Shown: positions 51,628 to 60,354 of the stretch, in pieces
Position numbering within the stretch: position 1 is the stretch's first letter
Layout of the letters: the number at the start of each line of letters is the position of its first letter
Source of the DNA: Paenibacillus sp. YPG26
Lineage (GTDB): Bacteria > Bacillota > Bacilli > Paenibacillales > Paenibacillaceae
Reading direction: 5' to 3'
Length of the DNA: 64,000 nt
Assembly: GCF_023704175.1 (NCBI RefSeq)
Contig: NZ_CP084530.1
Coordinates: forward strand, 1,758,001 to 1,822,000
Notes under the pieces: generated by a model
What the model was told of the DNA's origin: nothing
The model's input: the letters and a program-made list of their open reading frames with translations, nothing else
Databases searched by the model: none
Made by a program: the position numbers and the translations under genes

Positions 51628-52215
51628 ATGCTAGTTGGCTTAATACGTCATGGCCTGACAGATTGGAACGCGCTAGGGAAGATCCAGGGACAGAGCGACA
51701 TACCGCTGAATGAGGAAGGAAGAAGACAGGCATCACTGCTTGCCAGAAGACTTAAGGATGAGCCATACAAATGGGATTTTGTCATTACAAGCGGCCTGTC
51801 CAGAGCTCAGGAGAGCGGGGAGATCATTGCTGCGGAACTTGGTATTCCGGTCTATGATCCAGACTCGCGTCTGATGGAGCGTGCTTTTGGTCAAGTTGAA
51901 GGGATGACTTCGGAGGAGAGAGAGACCCTATGGGGCATAGACTGGCGACTTCAGGATCTTGGTCAGGAGAAAGACCAGGAGGTTCAGGCAAGAGCGCTCG
52001 CCTTTCTGACAGAGCTTGGAGAGCGTTATGCTGACAAGAACGTGCTGGTTATCTCTCATGGCGGCCTGTTAGCCCAGCTCTATACCGCGCTTTATCAAGA
52101 TATGTTGACGGAGAGAATCGGGAATCTCTCATTGACCATATTGGAGAAAAGTGAACATACCTGGGAAGCCAGGCTGTATAACTGCTTGAAGCATCTTCAA
52201 GAGAACGATCAATAA
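51628..52215 (+). CDS. Histidine phosphatase family protein
   Basis: The 195-residue product has the branch-1 phosphoglycerate-mutase-like fold: RHGLTDWN (phospho-acceptor His about residue 8), TSGLSRAQESGEII, MERAFGQVEG and the late SHGG. Such enzymes are broad or sugar-phosphate phosphatases. A true glycolytic mutase is less likely because of its short length. ATG 51628 follows AAGGAGGC. The substrate is unknown. Confidence 0.88.
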   Translation: MLVGLIRHGLTDWNALGKIQGQSDIPLNEEGRRQASLLARRLKDEPYKWDFVITSGLSRAQESGEIIAAELGIPVYDPDSRLMERAFGQVEGMTSEERETLWGIDWRLQDLGQEKDQEVQARALAFLTELGERYADKNVLVISHGGLLAQLYTALYQDMLTERIGNLSLTILEKSEHTWEARLYNCLKHLQENDQ

Positions 52216-52216
52216 T

Positions 52217-52241
52217 CCGCGAAAGCGGGTTATTTTTTTTA
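52217..52241 (+). terminator. Terminator after the phosphatase gene
   Basis: CCGC-GAAA-GCGG (about 52218-52229) is followed by GTTATTTTTTTTA. Confidence 0.7.
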
Positions 52242-52306
52242 TTTCAGGCGGAATAAAACTCCGAAACCTTCCCATAATGGTAGTAAAACGGTGAGGCGAT
52301 GAAACT

Positions 52307-53410
52307 ATGAATCTGGCGGAAATGCTTACTTATACGGATATTGCACAGCTTAGCAAAATAGCTAATCACTATCAATGCAGCTGCAATGGAAATTCCAAAA
52401 ATGAGCTGATTCAATCCATACTGCACCAGATAGGCAGGAGGGAGTTTATAGAAGAACATGTGAGCAAGCTTAGTGCCGAGGACTTCCGTTTCCTGAATAC
52501 GCTGCTCTTTGATCATCGTCAGCACTACAGCTTGGAAGAACTGATGGCCCGTGCTCAGCACACCCGCTTTACAGAGGATGCGAAGGAGAAGGAGAATCCA
52601 AGAGATATTATTACAAGATTCAGGCAGAGAGGCTGGCTCTTCAACGGTTCATCCCAGAATACGAAATTCCTGTTCGAGGTGCCCGAAGATCTGAAGCTCC
52701 GCTTCAGGGAAGTGCTGGGACAGCGTCTGAAGGATGAAGTCAGGATCGGCGCAGAGCCTAGTGCCATACGTGAGGAGCATAACCTGGCCGTGGAGGATTT
52801 GTACCTGATCTTGTATTATATTTCCAAGAACGAGCTTCTATTGAATCAGGAGGGAATTATGTACCGCCGCAATCAGATGCAGCTGATGGACAGCCTGCAT
52901 GTGAATGAACCTTTGGTGGGCAAAGGGGGCTGGAGATTTGGCTATGGACGAACCTTCAAATACTATCCGGATCGCCTGTCTCTTCTGTATGATTACGCAT
53001 ACTCCCAAAGGCTGATTGAGGAAAAGGATTTTCGGCTGAAGCTTACATCACTCGGTGAACGATTTGTTTTGGAGGAAAAACGTGAATCTCTGATACATTT
53101 AGTACGCTTTTGGTTAAAAACTTACAAAGCAGCAATTCCAAATCTGCTATCCCTGATGTACTGGATCTATTGCTGTACACAGGAATGGGTAACTGTAACT
53201 TCCCTTAGCCAAAGTATGGACAGGTTGATCAGACCTTACTATTACGATACTTCGGCATCAATTTTCGAGGAACGCACCTTAAAGATGATGCTGCATCTCG
53301 GCCTGATCAGGGTAGGTGAGGATAAGGAGAGGGAGCGTTATGTGCAGATTACTGCTTATGGGAAGACTGTAATACCTATGCTTCAAAATAGGTCAGAAGA
53401 GCCCGTTTGA
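52307..53410 (+). CDS. Unrecognised 367-residue protein, winged-helix-like segments
   Basis: I do not recognise this protein firmly. It is soluble and charged and looks mainly helical. Early segments SKNELIQSILHQIG and YSLEELMARAQ and a late EERTLKMMLHLGLIRVGEDKERERYVQITAYGK resemble winged-helix modules found in XPB/Ssl2-type helicase-associated proteins, but no ATPase motif is present. ATG 52307 follows GGTGAGGCG. It sits where B. subtilis has the TPR protein gene ypiA, yet no TPR repeats can be seen. Confidence 0.65.
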   Translation: MNLAEMLTYTDIAQLSKIANHYQCSCNGNSKNELIQSILHQIGRREFIEEHVSKLSAEDFRFLNTLLFDHRQHYSLEELMARAQHTRFTEDAKEKENPRDIITRFRQRGWLFNGSSQNTKFLFEVPEDLKLRFREVLGQRLKDEVRIGAEPSAIREEHNLAVEDLYLILYYISKNELLLNQEGIMYRRNQMQLMDSLHVNEPLVGKGGWRFGYGRTFKYYPDRLSLLYDYAYSQRLIEEKDFRLKLTSLGERFVLEEKRESLIHLVRFWLKTYKAAIPNLLSLMYWIYCCTQEWVTVTSLSQSMDRLIRPYYYDTSASIFEERTLKMMLHLGLIRVGEDKERERYVQITAYGKTVIPMLQNRSEEPV

Positions 53411-53479
53411 CAAGAGGGGACAGGCTTGCTAAGATCACTCCAATTCTGAACTTACCATGATAGGAGTGAGAGTGATTCG

Positions 53480-53986
53480 ATGTACATTTCTTATATGGGG
53501 AAAACCCCTTTCGTGGATCCATCTGTTTATGTAGCTGAAGGTGCAAGACTGGCCGGAGACGTCCGGATTGGCAGGGATTCTAGTATATGGTTTAACGCGG
53601 TCCTAAGAGGGGATCTGGCTCCAATTATAATTGGAGAACGCAGCAATTTGCAGGATGGTGTCATAGCCCACGTGAATACGGGGCAGCCCCTTATCGTTGC
53701 CGATGACGTATCGGTCGGGCATGGTGCAATTATACATGGCTGTACGATAGGCAAAGGCACTTTAATTGGGATGGGGGCTATTTGTTTAAACGGAGCAGAG
53801 ATCGGCGAATATGCTTTAATAGGAGCCGGCTCGCTAATAACGGAGAACCGTAAAATTCCACCCTATACTCTTTCCCTGGGTTCACCCGCTAAAGTGGTCC
53901 GCGAGCTAACGGAAGAGGATCTACGCCGGATGGCGCTGACTACAGACAGCTATGTGGTGAAAGGAAGAGAATATAGGAGCTCTTAA
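53480..53986 (+). CDS. Gamma-carbonic-anhydrase-like hexapeptide protein
   Basis: The 168-residue product is a left-handed beta-helix with repeated hexapeptides. It carries the gamma-class signature VLRGDLAPIIIGERSNLQDG, then AHVNTG, SVGHGAIIHGC and GMGAICLNG; the His residues at about 67, 84 and 89 could bind a metal. It resembles Bacillus YtoA and PaaY-type proteins, whose carbonic anhydrase activity is not always proven. ATG 53480 lies behind GATAGGAGTGAGAG. That site closely matches the complement of the candidate small RNA. Confidence 0.88.
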   Translation: MYISYMGKTPFVDPSVYVAEGARLAGDVRIGRDSSIWFNAVLRGDLAPIIIGERSNLQDGVIAHVNTGQPLIVADDVSVGHGAIIHGCTIGKGTLIGMGAICLNGAEIGEYALIGAGSLITENRKIPPYTLSLGSPAKVVRELTEEDLRRMALTTDSYVVKGREYRSS

Positions 53987-54007
53987 CATTGGCTGGAGGT
54001 GCATCCT

Positions 54008-54190
54008 ATGGATCAGATGAAAGTTACTTATGAGGTTATGCTGGGTCTGGCAGCAGAAATGGTGTGGGACGAGGCGTTGAAGAAATATCGGGCAGAGCAG
54101 CTTCACTGTGAAATCGATTCTGCTTTGGCAAAAGGGGATGAAGAGGCCTTCCGCCTTCTTACCGAAGAATTAAGGACCCTGGAAAAATAG
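54008..54190 (+). CDS. IDEAL-domain small protein
   Basis: The 60-residue product ends with an IDEAL motif variant, EIDSALAKGDEEAFRLLTEEL, as found at the C-terminus of Bacillus YpiB. The Bacillus protein is about three times longer, so only this domain is kept. ATG 54008 follows GGCTGGAGGT; GTG 53999 would overlap that site. A terminator follows. Its function is unknown. Confidence 0.75.
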   Translation: MDQMKVTYEVMLGLAAEMVWDEALKKYRAEQLHCEIDSALAKGDEEAFRLLTEELRTLEK

Positions 54191-54222
54191 AAGAAATGCC
54201 TTGTGCATTTCTTCTATTTTTT
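54189..54222 (+). terminator. Terminator after the IDEAL-domain gene
   Basis: AGAAGAAATGC pairs perfectly with GCATTTCTTCT, followed by ATTTTTTAT. Confidence 0.9.
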
Positions 54223-54287
54223 ATGCGTCCATTTGTTCTCATCGGTTTCTTTCCATGTATAATAGGGATAGAGAGAGGAGAGTCATA

Positions 54288-54719
54288 ATGAAATTTAGCG
54301 AGATTCATCCCGCGGAATGGGGAGAACTGAAGCCCTATCTGGATACCTGCCTCTTGCCTGTTACCGGACTTACTGGCGGGGAACAACCTTTTGAAGTTGT
54401 ATATTCACTTGAACGGCTAAGAGATGTAATGGAATGGGTAGAGATCCCTTTCAAAGGAAGAGTCGTAACTTATCCCGCTATTCAATACGGGAAGGAAGAC
54501 ATTATGGGACAAATTAATGCTGTGTGTGCTAATGTCAAGTCGGCTGGCTTCAAATACGTCATTGTAGTCTCAGCCGAGATAGAGCTGGACCCCGAGGTTA
54601 TTTATGAAAGCGATTTAGTAGTTACTCCTGGCCGATTTGAGAGTTCTGCCGGGCAGACTCCAACAGCAGCCGTCATGGAGGAAATTCAGCGCTTATGGTT
54701 TAGCGGCCAAGAGGCCTAA
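54288..54719 (+). CDS. DUF2487 family protein (YpiF-like)
   Basis: The 143-residue product resembles YpiF, which precedes qcrA in B. subtilis. It has a Rossmann-like alternation (KYVIVVSAEIELDPEVIYESDLVV) and GRVVTYPAIQYGKE. No catalytic motif is evident. ATG 54288 follows GAGAGGAGAG, and a TATAAT (54258-54263) lies upstream. The function is unknown. Confidence 0.8.
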   Translation: MKFSEIHPAEWGELKPYLDTCLLPVTGLTGGEQPFEVVYSLERLRDVMEWVEIPFKGRVVTYPAIQYGKEDIMGQINAVCANVKSAGFKYVIVVSAEIELDPEVIYESDLVVTPGRFESSAGQTPTAAVMEEIQRLWFSGQEA

Positions 54720-54756
54720 ATGTGACGAAATATCGACATTTCATCGAAAATGTGAC
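54718..54756. promoter_or_regulatory. AAATGTGAC repeats upstream of qcrA
   Basis: AAATGTGAC at 54718-54726 and again at 54748-54756 is a direct repeat of exactly 30 bp period. GACATTT (54735-54741) lies between them in inverted orientation. The cluster lies about 70-105 bp before the predicted qcr start, a typical activator zone. The binding protein is not known; ResD is one candidate. Confidence 0.4.
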
Positions 54757-54787
54757 CATACTGTTAACGAACAAGCACTGTAAATTC

Positions 54788-54816
54788 TTGACGCTCTAGA
54801 GAGCCTAATATATTAT
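54788..54816 (+). promoter_or_regulatory. SigA promoter of qcrABC
   Basis: TTGACG (54788-54793), a 17-bp spacer and TATTAT (54811-54816) predict a start near 54823. Confidence 0.65.
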
Positions 54817-54895
54817 AATAATGTCCTAGTATTTCGTGTGATTTTTATCATTGATATCGAGAGAAATGGTTCGGAAAAAGGGGGTTGAAGACAGT

Positions 54896-55441
54896 ATGAG
54901 CAATCAGCATGACCATCACGAATCATCGCACAGACCACCCAATAAGAGAAAAGAAATGTCCCGCAGACAATTTCTGACTTACACGCTGGGGGGAGCTACG
55001 GCCTACATGGCAGGTGGAGTAGTACTGCCGATGCTTCGCTTTGCTGTAGATCCGGTTCTGCACAAGAAGACGGAAGGTAACTATGTAAAGGTTGTGGAAG
55101 TAAGCAAGGTCACAGAGGAGCCGCAGGAGTTCTCTTTTGAACTGCAGCAGCAGGATGGATGGTATGCAAGCACAGCATCATTGACGGCTTGGATCCGCAA
55201 AGATGAAAGCGGAAAAATTTATGCGCTTTCACCCATCTGCAAACACTTGGGCTGCACGGTTGGCTGGAACAACAACAAAGCATTCCCGAATGAATACCAT
55301 TGTCCATGTCACGGGGCACAGTATACGAAAGATGGGAAGAACCTTTCTGTTGCACCGAAGCCGCTTGATGAATACCAGGTTAAGATTGACAAAGATTGGG
55401 TGTACTTAGGCGATATCGTTCCTAATACTCGAGCTAAATAA
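54896..55441 (+). CDS. qcrA: Menaquinol-cytochrome c reductase Rieske iron-sulfur subunit
   Basis: QcrA passes electrons from menaquinol to cytochrome c in the bc-type complex. The 181-residue protein has a Tat-like anchor (SRRQFLTYTLGGATAYMAGG) and the [2Fe-2S] Rieske motifs CKHLGC and CPCHG in the outer domain. ATG 54896 has AAAAAGGGGG upstream; ATG 54851 would only add a stretch without a site. It leads qcrABC. Confidence 0.95.
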   Translation: MSNQHDHHESSHRPPNKRKEMSRRQFLTYTLGGATAYMAGGVVLPMLRFAVDPVLHKKTEGNYVKVVEVSKVTEEPQEFSFELQQQDGWYASTASLTAWIRKDESGKIYALSPICKHLGCTVGWNNNKAFPNEYHCPCHGAQYTKDGKNLSVAPKPLDEYQVKIDKDWVYLGDIVPNTRAK

Positions 55442-55457
55442 GGAGGCGTAGAGTCAG

Positions 55458-56129
55458 ATGTTGAAGAGTGTCTACAACTGGGTTGACGAACGTCTGGATA
55501 TTACGCCGATTTGGAGAGATGTGGCTGACCACGAAGTACCTGAACACGTGAACCCGGCACATCACTTTTCCGCTTTTGTATACTGTTTCGGCGGCTTGAC
55601 GTTCTTTATTACGGTGATCCAGATTCTGTCGGGAATGTTCCTGACTATGTACTATGTACCTGATATTATTAATGCTTATGCCAGCGTTGAATTCCTGCAG
55701 ACTAAGGTGGCATTTGGACAGATTGTCCGCGGGATGCACCACTGGGGAGCAAGTCTGGTAATTGTAATGATGTTCTTACATACCTTGCGGGTATTCTTTA
55801 CAGGCTCTTACAAGGCGCCTCGCGAGATGAACTGGGTTGTGGGAATGCTGATCTTCTTCGTTATGATCGGTCTTGGCCTTACAGGTTACCTGCTTCCATG
55901 GGATAACAAGTCTTACTTTGCAACCAAAGTTACACTGGAGATTGCGAACTCGGTTCCTGTACTTGGTCCAATCATCAAGGAACTGCTGCAGGGCGGTACG
56001 ATCGTAGGTGCGCAGACGCTGACGCGATTCTTCGCTATTCATGTGTTCTTCCTTCCGGCCGTGTTGCTTATCCTTCTGGTAGGACATTTCATTATGATCC
56101 GCAGACAGGGGATTTCCGGACCGCTATAA
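55458..56129 (+). CDS. qcrB: Menaquinol-cytochrome c reductase cytochrome b subunit
   Basis: QcrB is the short cytochrome b6-type subunit with four membrane helices that binds two b haems. The 223-residue protein shows NPAHHFSAFVYCFGG, RGMHHWGASLVIVMMFLHTLRVF (haem His ligands) and GYLLPWDNKSYFATKV. A further haem-ligand pair lies in TRFFAIHVFFLP and VGHFIMIRR. ATG 55458 follows AAGGAGGC, 16 nt after qcrA. Confidence 0.96.
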   Translation: MLKSVYNWVDERLDITPIWRDVADHEVPEHVNPAHHFSAFVYCFGGLTFFITVIQILSGMFLTMYYVPDIINAYASVEFLQTKVAFGQIVRGMHHWGASLVIVMMFLHTLRVFFTGSYKAPREMNWVVGMLIFFVMIGLGLTGYLLPWDNKSYFATKVTLEIANSVPVLGPIIKELLQGGTIVGAQTLTRFFAIHVFFLPAVLLILLVGHFIMIRRQGISGPL

Positions 56130-56159
56130 GATATTCTTAAGAGAAGGGAGGCAATGATC

Positions 56160-57050
56160 ATGGGTCACGATGGCAAATCGAACGAAAAGATCGTGTTTGT
56201 CGGCGATTCGAGGGTACGCAAAGGGAATGGATTTATTACTCCGCCCGACTATACAGCTTACCCGGGGAAGTCCGAAGCATTTATACCTAACTTCCTATTA
56301 AAAGAATGGATGGTTGGCGTTGTGGTCCTTGTAGGCTTCCTGGTACTTACCATTTCAGAGCCTGCGCCACTTGGTTTCCCGGCTAACCCAACGGCTTCGG
56401 TCATCCCGATGCCAGACTGGTATTTCTTATTCTTGTATCAATATCTGAAGTATCCATATGCTTCAGGTGATTATATCGTTCTGGGTACACTTGGTGTGCC
56501 TGGCGTAGCCTTCGGTGGCTTGCTGCTGGCTCCCTTCCTGGACCGTGGCAAAGAACGCCGTTTCTACCGCAGACCGATCGCTTCCGCAATCATGCTCTTG
56601 TCCTTGGTCGCAACTGTCTATCTGACGAACTTTGCGTGGACGCATTACAAGCATGAGCTCGAGAAGACTGGCATGAAGCCGGAGGAAGAGCGCCGGATTG
56701 AGAAGGCTCTCGAAGCTCGGGAGAAAGGGCTTCCGGCACCATCCAACGCAGTTAAGGCCGAAGAGGTTGCAATTGTGGATAAGGATGATCCGGCAATGGA
56801 GACCTTCAAGAAAGCAACTTGTATCTCCTGTCATGCAGCCGATTTGAAAGGGGCTAGCGGTCCTTCGCTTCGGGGTGTTGGGGATGAGCTTGACAAGGCC
56901 GCAATTCTTACCATCATCAAAGAAGGTAAAAATGGTCCTGAAGGCAACATGCCTGCCATGTATGGCACAGCCAAGAGCGCGGGGCTCAGCGACCAGGATA
57001 TCGATCATCTGGCCGAATGGCTCTCGAAGCAGAAGGCTGAAGCCAAATAA
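56160..57050 (+). CDS. qcrC: Menaquinol-cytochrome c reductase cytochrome b/c subunit
   Basis: QcrC fuses the subunit-IV-like part of cytochrome b (three membrane helices, about 45-175, with PTASVIPMPDWYFLFLYQYLKYP) to a C-terminal cytochrome c domain. The haem site is CISCH (about 223-227) and the Met ligand lies in NMPAMYG. This fusion is typical of Bacillus. ATG 56160 is preferred, as GGGAGG lies 8 nt upstream; ATG 56154 is only 2 nt away. Maturation of its haem c would use ResABC. Confidence 0.95.
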   Translation: MGHDGKSNEKIVFVGDSRVRKGNGFITPPDYTAYPGKSEAFIPNFLLKEWMVGVVVLVGFLVLTISEPAPLGFPANPTASVIPMPDWYFLFLYQYLKYPYASGDYIVLGTLGVPGVAFGGLLLAPFLDRGKERRFYRRPIASAIMLLSLVATVYLTNFAWTHYKHELEKTGMKPEEERRIEKALEAREKGLPAPSNAVKAEEVAIVDKDDPAMETFKKATCISCHAADLKGASGPSLRGVGDELDKAAILTIIKEGKNGPEGNMPAMYGTAKSAGLSDQDIDHLAEWLSKQKAEAK

Positions 57051-57068
57051 GATACCTATTTCAGAGAA

Positions 57069-57101
57069 CCTGACCGTTTATCAGCGGTCAGGTTTTTTTT
57101 G
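57069..57101 (+). terminator. Terminator after qcrC
   Basis: CCTGACCG pairs perfectly with CGGTCAGG and is followed by eight T. Confidence 0.92.
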
Positions 57102-57159
57102 AGTCTTGTATTTTATCAATCACATCCGTTATTCTCAGATAAGATAAGGGGGATTGTAA

Positions 57160-57795
57160 GTGAATATTTCATATTGGTTGAGCCGGGAGTTCCTGACCAG
57201 CCGAGGCTTTCTGTTGCTTTTGTTTATTTTCAATCTGCTTGGCACGATTTATGGCTACTACTGGTATGGTCATCAAATTGACTATACTGTGACGCATAAC
57301 CCGCTCTGGCAGGTGATTTTTGTTCCGGACAGCCCGACGGCAAGCCTGTTCTTCACCTTGTCTCTATGTTTCCTGCTGTGGTCTGAACCGCTCAAGAAAT
57401 TCGGCGCGATTCGGGTTCTTATCGAGTCCCTTGCTGTAGTCACCAGTGTGAAGTACGGTGTTTGGGCAGTAAGTATCATTTTTGCGGGGGCCTATCAAGG
57501 GAACATGATTGGGTGGCAGGACTGGATGCTGGTTGCGTCACACACAGCTATGGCCATTGAGGCACTGCTCTTTGTCAGGTTCTATAAATTTGGAGCAATA
57601 GGACTTCTTGGTGCGGGGCTATGGACTCTGCTGAACGACATGGTAGATTATACATATGGTGTATTCCCATGGCTGCCCGTGCAGTTGATGGACGATCTGG
57701 TCAGCGTGCGCAACTTCACAGTGATTCTGACTCTGCTCAGTATCCTGGCCGGCTGGCTTGCCCTTAGACAGCGCGACCGCTCTATGCTTCCTTAA
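57160..57795 (+). CDS. ypjA: DUF1405 membrane protein YpjA
   Basis: The 211-residue product has about six membrane helices and matches the DUF1405 family, with VPDSPTASLFFTLSLCFLLW, VTSVKYGVWAV and SHTAMAIEALLFVRFYKFG. It follows qcrC and precedes ypjB, as in B. subtilis. GTG 57160 follows AAGGGGGA. The function is unknown. Confidence 0.88.
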   Translation: MNISYWLSREFLTSRGFLLLLFIFNLLGTIYGYYWYGHQIDYTVTHNPLWQVIFVPDSPTASLFFTLSLCFLLWSEPLKKFGAIRVLIESLAVVTSVKYGVWAVSIIFAGAYQGNMIGWQDWMLVASHTAMAIEALLFVRFYKFGAIGLLGAGLWTLLNDMVDYTYGVFPWLPVQLMDDLVSVRNFTVILTLLSILAGWLALRQRDRSMLP

Positions 57796-57854
57796 GGCTT
57801 GGTTCTAGGCAGGGACAGACTGTCATAGATATGGGGGTATAGGAGGGGATGTCC

Positions 57855-58718
57855 GTGGAGACAATTCGGCACAGCTGTCTGTCCTTGCTCATTGGACTGA
57901 TTATTGTGGCTGTCGTTGTTGTCCTGCCGTCTGGCAAAGCTTCGGCTCATCATGATGCCGCACATAACGCGAAGATGAAAGAGCTTGATAGCGCTTCTGA
58001 GGCTCTGTACCGATATATGCAGGATGGCAATGGAGCGAAAGCCCAGCTTGAAATGGATACCATCGTCAAGGTCGTACAGACGCTTTCTTTCCAGGGTCTG
58101 ACCTCAGTAGAAGGGATCCATGCGCTTTCTGAGACGATTATGGACACGCGTGAGGCGCTTGCCCGAAGTCAGTCCCAGCCTGAGGAATGGAGAATGACTT
58201 CATCCAGGCTCCGGCTGGCGATTGACAGTCTGCTGCACAAGGAGCAGACGTTGTGGATCCAGTATTACAAGCTGTTCACGGATGATCTTAGACAACTGTC
58301 TGAAGCCAGGACAGGAGCGGATGCAGTCAGGGTGAAGCAAGCTTTTAACCAGCTCAAAGAGCATTATGAGACCATCCGGCCAGCTGCCGTCATACAGCGG
58401 GAACCTTCCTTAATCACCCGGGCGGACTCATGGATGTCTTATATGGAGAATCTGTGCGGAGGGAAGACGGTAGATCCCCAGGCGCTCGGTGGGGCGCTAA
58501 GCGGTGGAACTGATGTAATTCATGATCTGTTCGGCAAGAAGCGGACTGAACCAACGATGCTGCCATTAACGGGAACTTCAAATCCATGGCAATGGGGTCT
58601 GCTTATCGGAGGCTGGATTATTGTAGCCTTAACTTATACCGGCATCCGGAATTACAATGCTTACCAGGAAGTAAGGCCAGCTGCTGGGAATAAAGGAAGA
58701 TCGGGCTGGCGTCTATAG
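57855..58718 (+). CDS. ypjB: Sporulation protein YpjB
   Basis: The 287-residue product has a cleavable-looking signal peptide (LIGLIIVAVVVVLPSGKASA). A helical outer domain (about 33-245) and one C-terminal membrane helix (WGLLIGGWIIVALTYTGI) follow, as in the YpjB family linked to sporulation in Bacillus. GTG 57855 is 8 nt from AGGAGG; ATG 57849 is only 2 nt from it. It ends before a bidirectional terminator. Confidence 0.82.
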   Translation: METIRHSCLSLLIGLIIVAVVVVLPSGKASAHHDAAHNAKMKELDSASEALYRYMQDGNGAKAQLEMDTIVKVVQTLSFQGLTSVEGIHALSETIMDTREALARSQSQPEEWRMTSSRLRLAIDSLLHKEQTLWIQYYKLFTDDLRQLSEARTGADAVRVKQAFNQLKEHYETIRPAAVIQREPSLITRADSWMSYMENLCGGKTVDPQALGGALSGGTDVIHDLFGKKRTEPTMLPLTGTSNPWQWGLLIGGWIIVALTYTGIRNYNAYQEVRPAAGNKGRSGWRL

Positions 58719-58732
58719 CCGGGTATGAATAA

Positions 58733-58778
58733 AAGGGTAAGGCTCACCGTGAATCACGATGACCTTACCCTTCTTTTA
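58733..58778. terminator. Bidirectional terminator between ypjB and ypjC
   Basis: AAGGGTAAGG (58733-58742) pairs with CCTTACCCTT (58763-58772) and an inner TCACCGTG/CACGATGA extends the stem. A-rich and T-rich flanks are on both sides, so it serves both convergent genes. Confidence 0.88.
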
Positions 58779-58782
58779 TCAG

Positions 58783-59652
58783 CTAATCCTCTCTAAATCC
58801 CTCGCCATGAACATCATGGACATCGTTAATAATGATGAACGCTCTTGGATCTACGGATTTGGCAATTTGGGTCAATCTGCGTATTTCTTGCCTTGCAACC
58901 ACACAGTAGGCCATGTGCTTCGCCTGCTTGGAGTAGGCTCCTACTGCTGGAATCAGTGTAACCCCCCGGTCCATGTCTCTTGTAATCAAGTCGGCGATCT
59001 CAGGTGCATGGTCACTGATTATGGTGAATGCTTTCGCTGAATAGGCCCCTTCCTGAATAAAATCAATGACTTTGGACGCTATGAAGACGGCTACCAAGGT
59101 GTACAGAATCTGTTCTTTTCTAATATAGAGCAGGGAGATCCCAATAATAATTACGTCCAGAGCCAAAATAACCTGCCCCATGCTCCAGCCGTATTTCCGG
59201 TTGCAGATCCGGGCAATGATGTCAGATCCGCCAGTGGTACCCCCAAAGCGGAAGACTAGGCCAAGACCCGTTCCGAGGGTCACCCCGGCATAAAGTGAAG
59301 CGAGTATGTAATCATGCTGCGTGGCAAAAGGGACAATCCAGCCTTTTCTGATCATAAGCTCGAATAACCACAGAAAAAACGTCAGGGAGCCTATCCCTAT
59401 TCCGGTATATACAATCTGCCGGCTCCCCAATACCTTCCAGCCTAACAGGAATAGCGGGATATTCAGGATTAATGTTGAAAGTGATGGAGATATAGCGAAT
59501 GCATATTTCAGGAGAATCGTGATCCCGGTAACTCCACCTTCCATAAGCTTGTTGGGAATAATGAAGTAGAGCAGACCAAAAGCATAAATGGCTGTACCGA
59601 GCAGTATAGGCAAAATAGTTCTTGATACACGGACTATATGGTTGGTAGACAT
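58783..59652 (-). CDS. ypjC: YitT-family membrane protein (YpjC-like)
   Basis: The 289-residue product has five to six N-terminal helices and a C-terminal DUF2179 cytoplasmic domain (about 215-285, GAYSAKAFTIISDHAPEIADLI). PNKLMEGGVTGITILLKY and FRFGGTTGGSDIIARI are conserved YitT motifs. The start at 59652 has GCGAGGG upstream. It is convergent with ypjB and matches B. subtilis ypjC by position, though its orientation is unusual here. Its substrate is not known. Confidence 0.88.
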   Translation of the reverse strand: MSTNHIVRVSRTILPILLGTAIYAFGLLYFIIPNKLMEGGVTGITILLKYAFAISPSLSTLILNIPLFLLGWKVLGSRQIVYTGIGIGSLTFFLWLFELMIRKGWIVPFATQHDYILASLYAGVTLGTGLGLVFRFGGTTGGSDIIARICNRKYGWSMGQVILALDVIIIGISLLYIRKEQILYTLVAVFIASKVIDFIQEGAYSAKAFTIISDHAPEIADLITRDMDRGVTLIPAVGAYSKQAKHMAYCVVARQEIRRLTQIAKSVDPRAFIIINDVHDVHGEGFRED

Positions 59653-59808
59653 GCAATCCCTCGCTTGTTGTAGGATAGGGGCTTTTGTTGTCCCATCTTG
59701 TAGTATACCTTTTTTAGGCAGCGTTTAAAAAAAGAATTTGTTTTCAAAACTTCTTTACGATAACATAGGGGTAAAACCTTCGGGTAGCCTAGGGGGATAA
59801 GGATAAGG

Positions 59809-60141
59809 ATGGCCGAAAAATCACTCGCAGAACTTCAGCGTGAGGTTGACAAGTACATATCCCAGTTCAAAGAAGGTTATTTCAGCCCGCTTGCACTTAT
59901 GGCAAGAATGAGCGAAGAAGTTGGCGAACTGGCAAGGGAAGTGAACCACACTTATGGTGAGAAGCCTAAGAAGGCAACAGAAGCTGACAACTCTATTGAG
60001 CTGGAGCTCGGCGATATTTTGTTTATTACGATCTGTTTTGCAAATTCCTTGGGGATCAACCTGACCGAAGCGCACGACAAGATCATGCATAAGTTCAATA
60101 CCAGGGATGCGGACCGCTGGACCCGGATAGACACCGAATAG
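59809..60141 (+). CDS. ypjD: MazG-type nucleotide pyrophosphohydrolase (YpjD)
   Basis: The 110-residue product is a MazG-fold enzyme with the metal motif EEVGELAREV (ExxE) and the second ELGDILFITICFANSLG (ExxD). Such enzymes hydrolyse nucleoside triphosphates to monophosphates, perhaps cleaning damaged nucleotides. ATG 59809 follows GGGGGATAAGGATAAGG. It corresponds to B. subtilis ypjD before dapB. Confidence 0.92.
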   Translation: MAEKSLAELQREVDKYISQFKEGYFSPLALMARMSEEVGELAREVNHTYGEKPKKATEADNSIELELGDILFITICFANSLGINLTEAHDKIMHKFNTRDADRWTRIDTE

Positions 60142-60177
60142 CCCTTATCGTCATATGCTGAAGGAACAGCAGCGGAG

Positions 60178-60333
60178 ATGAGAAGGGTGCAGTCTAATCC
60201 TGACACCGGAGCGCCGGACATTGTACTGGGCTGTTCGCACCCACCCCGAGTGATAGGGGCAGACGGTTCCATTCATGAACTTAAATTATGGGAACAACGG
60301 ATTTCAACTTATCTCGAACAATCATCATCCTAG
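60178..60333 (+). CDS. Possible 51-residue protein before dapB
   Basis: A 51-codon frame runs between the mazG-type gene and dapB: the middle reads APDIVLGCSHPPRVIGADGS and the end HELKLWEQRISTYLEQ. The composition looks protein-like and it fills most of a 213-bp gap, but the ribosome site is weak (GCGGAG directly before ATG 60178). I do not recognise it; it may be spurious. Confidence 0.35.
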   Translation: MRRVQSNPDTGAPDIVLGCSHPPRVIGADGSIHELKLWEQRISTYLEQSSS

Positions 60334-60354
60334 TGGACAGTGAGGAGCATGAAT

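Noticed and set aside
54718..54756. Rex or FNR site before qcrA
   Set aside because: TGTGA is present, but the second half-site TCACA in the needed spacing is not, so neither consensus is met.
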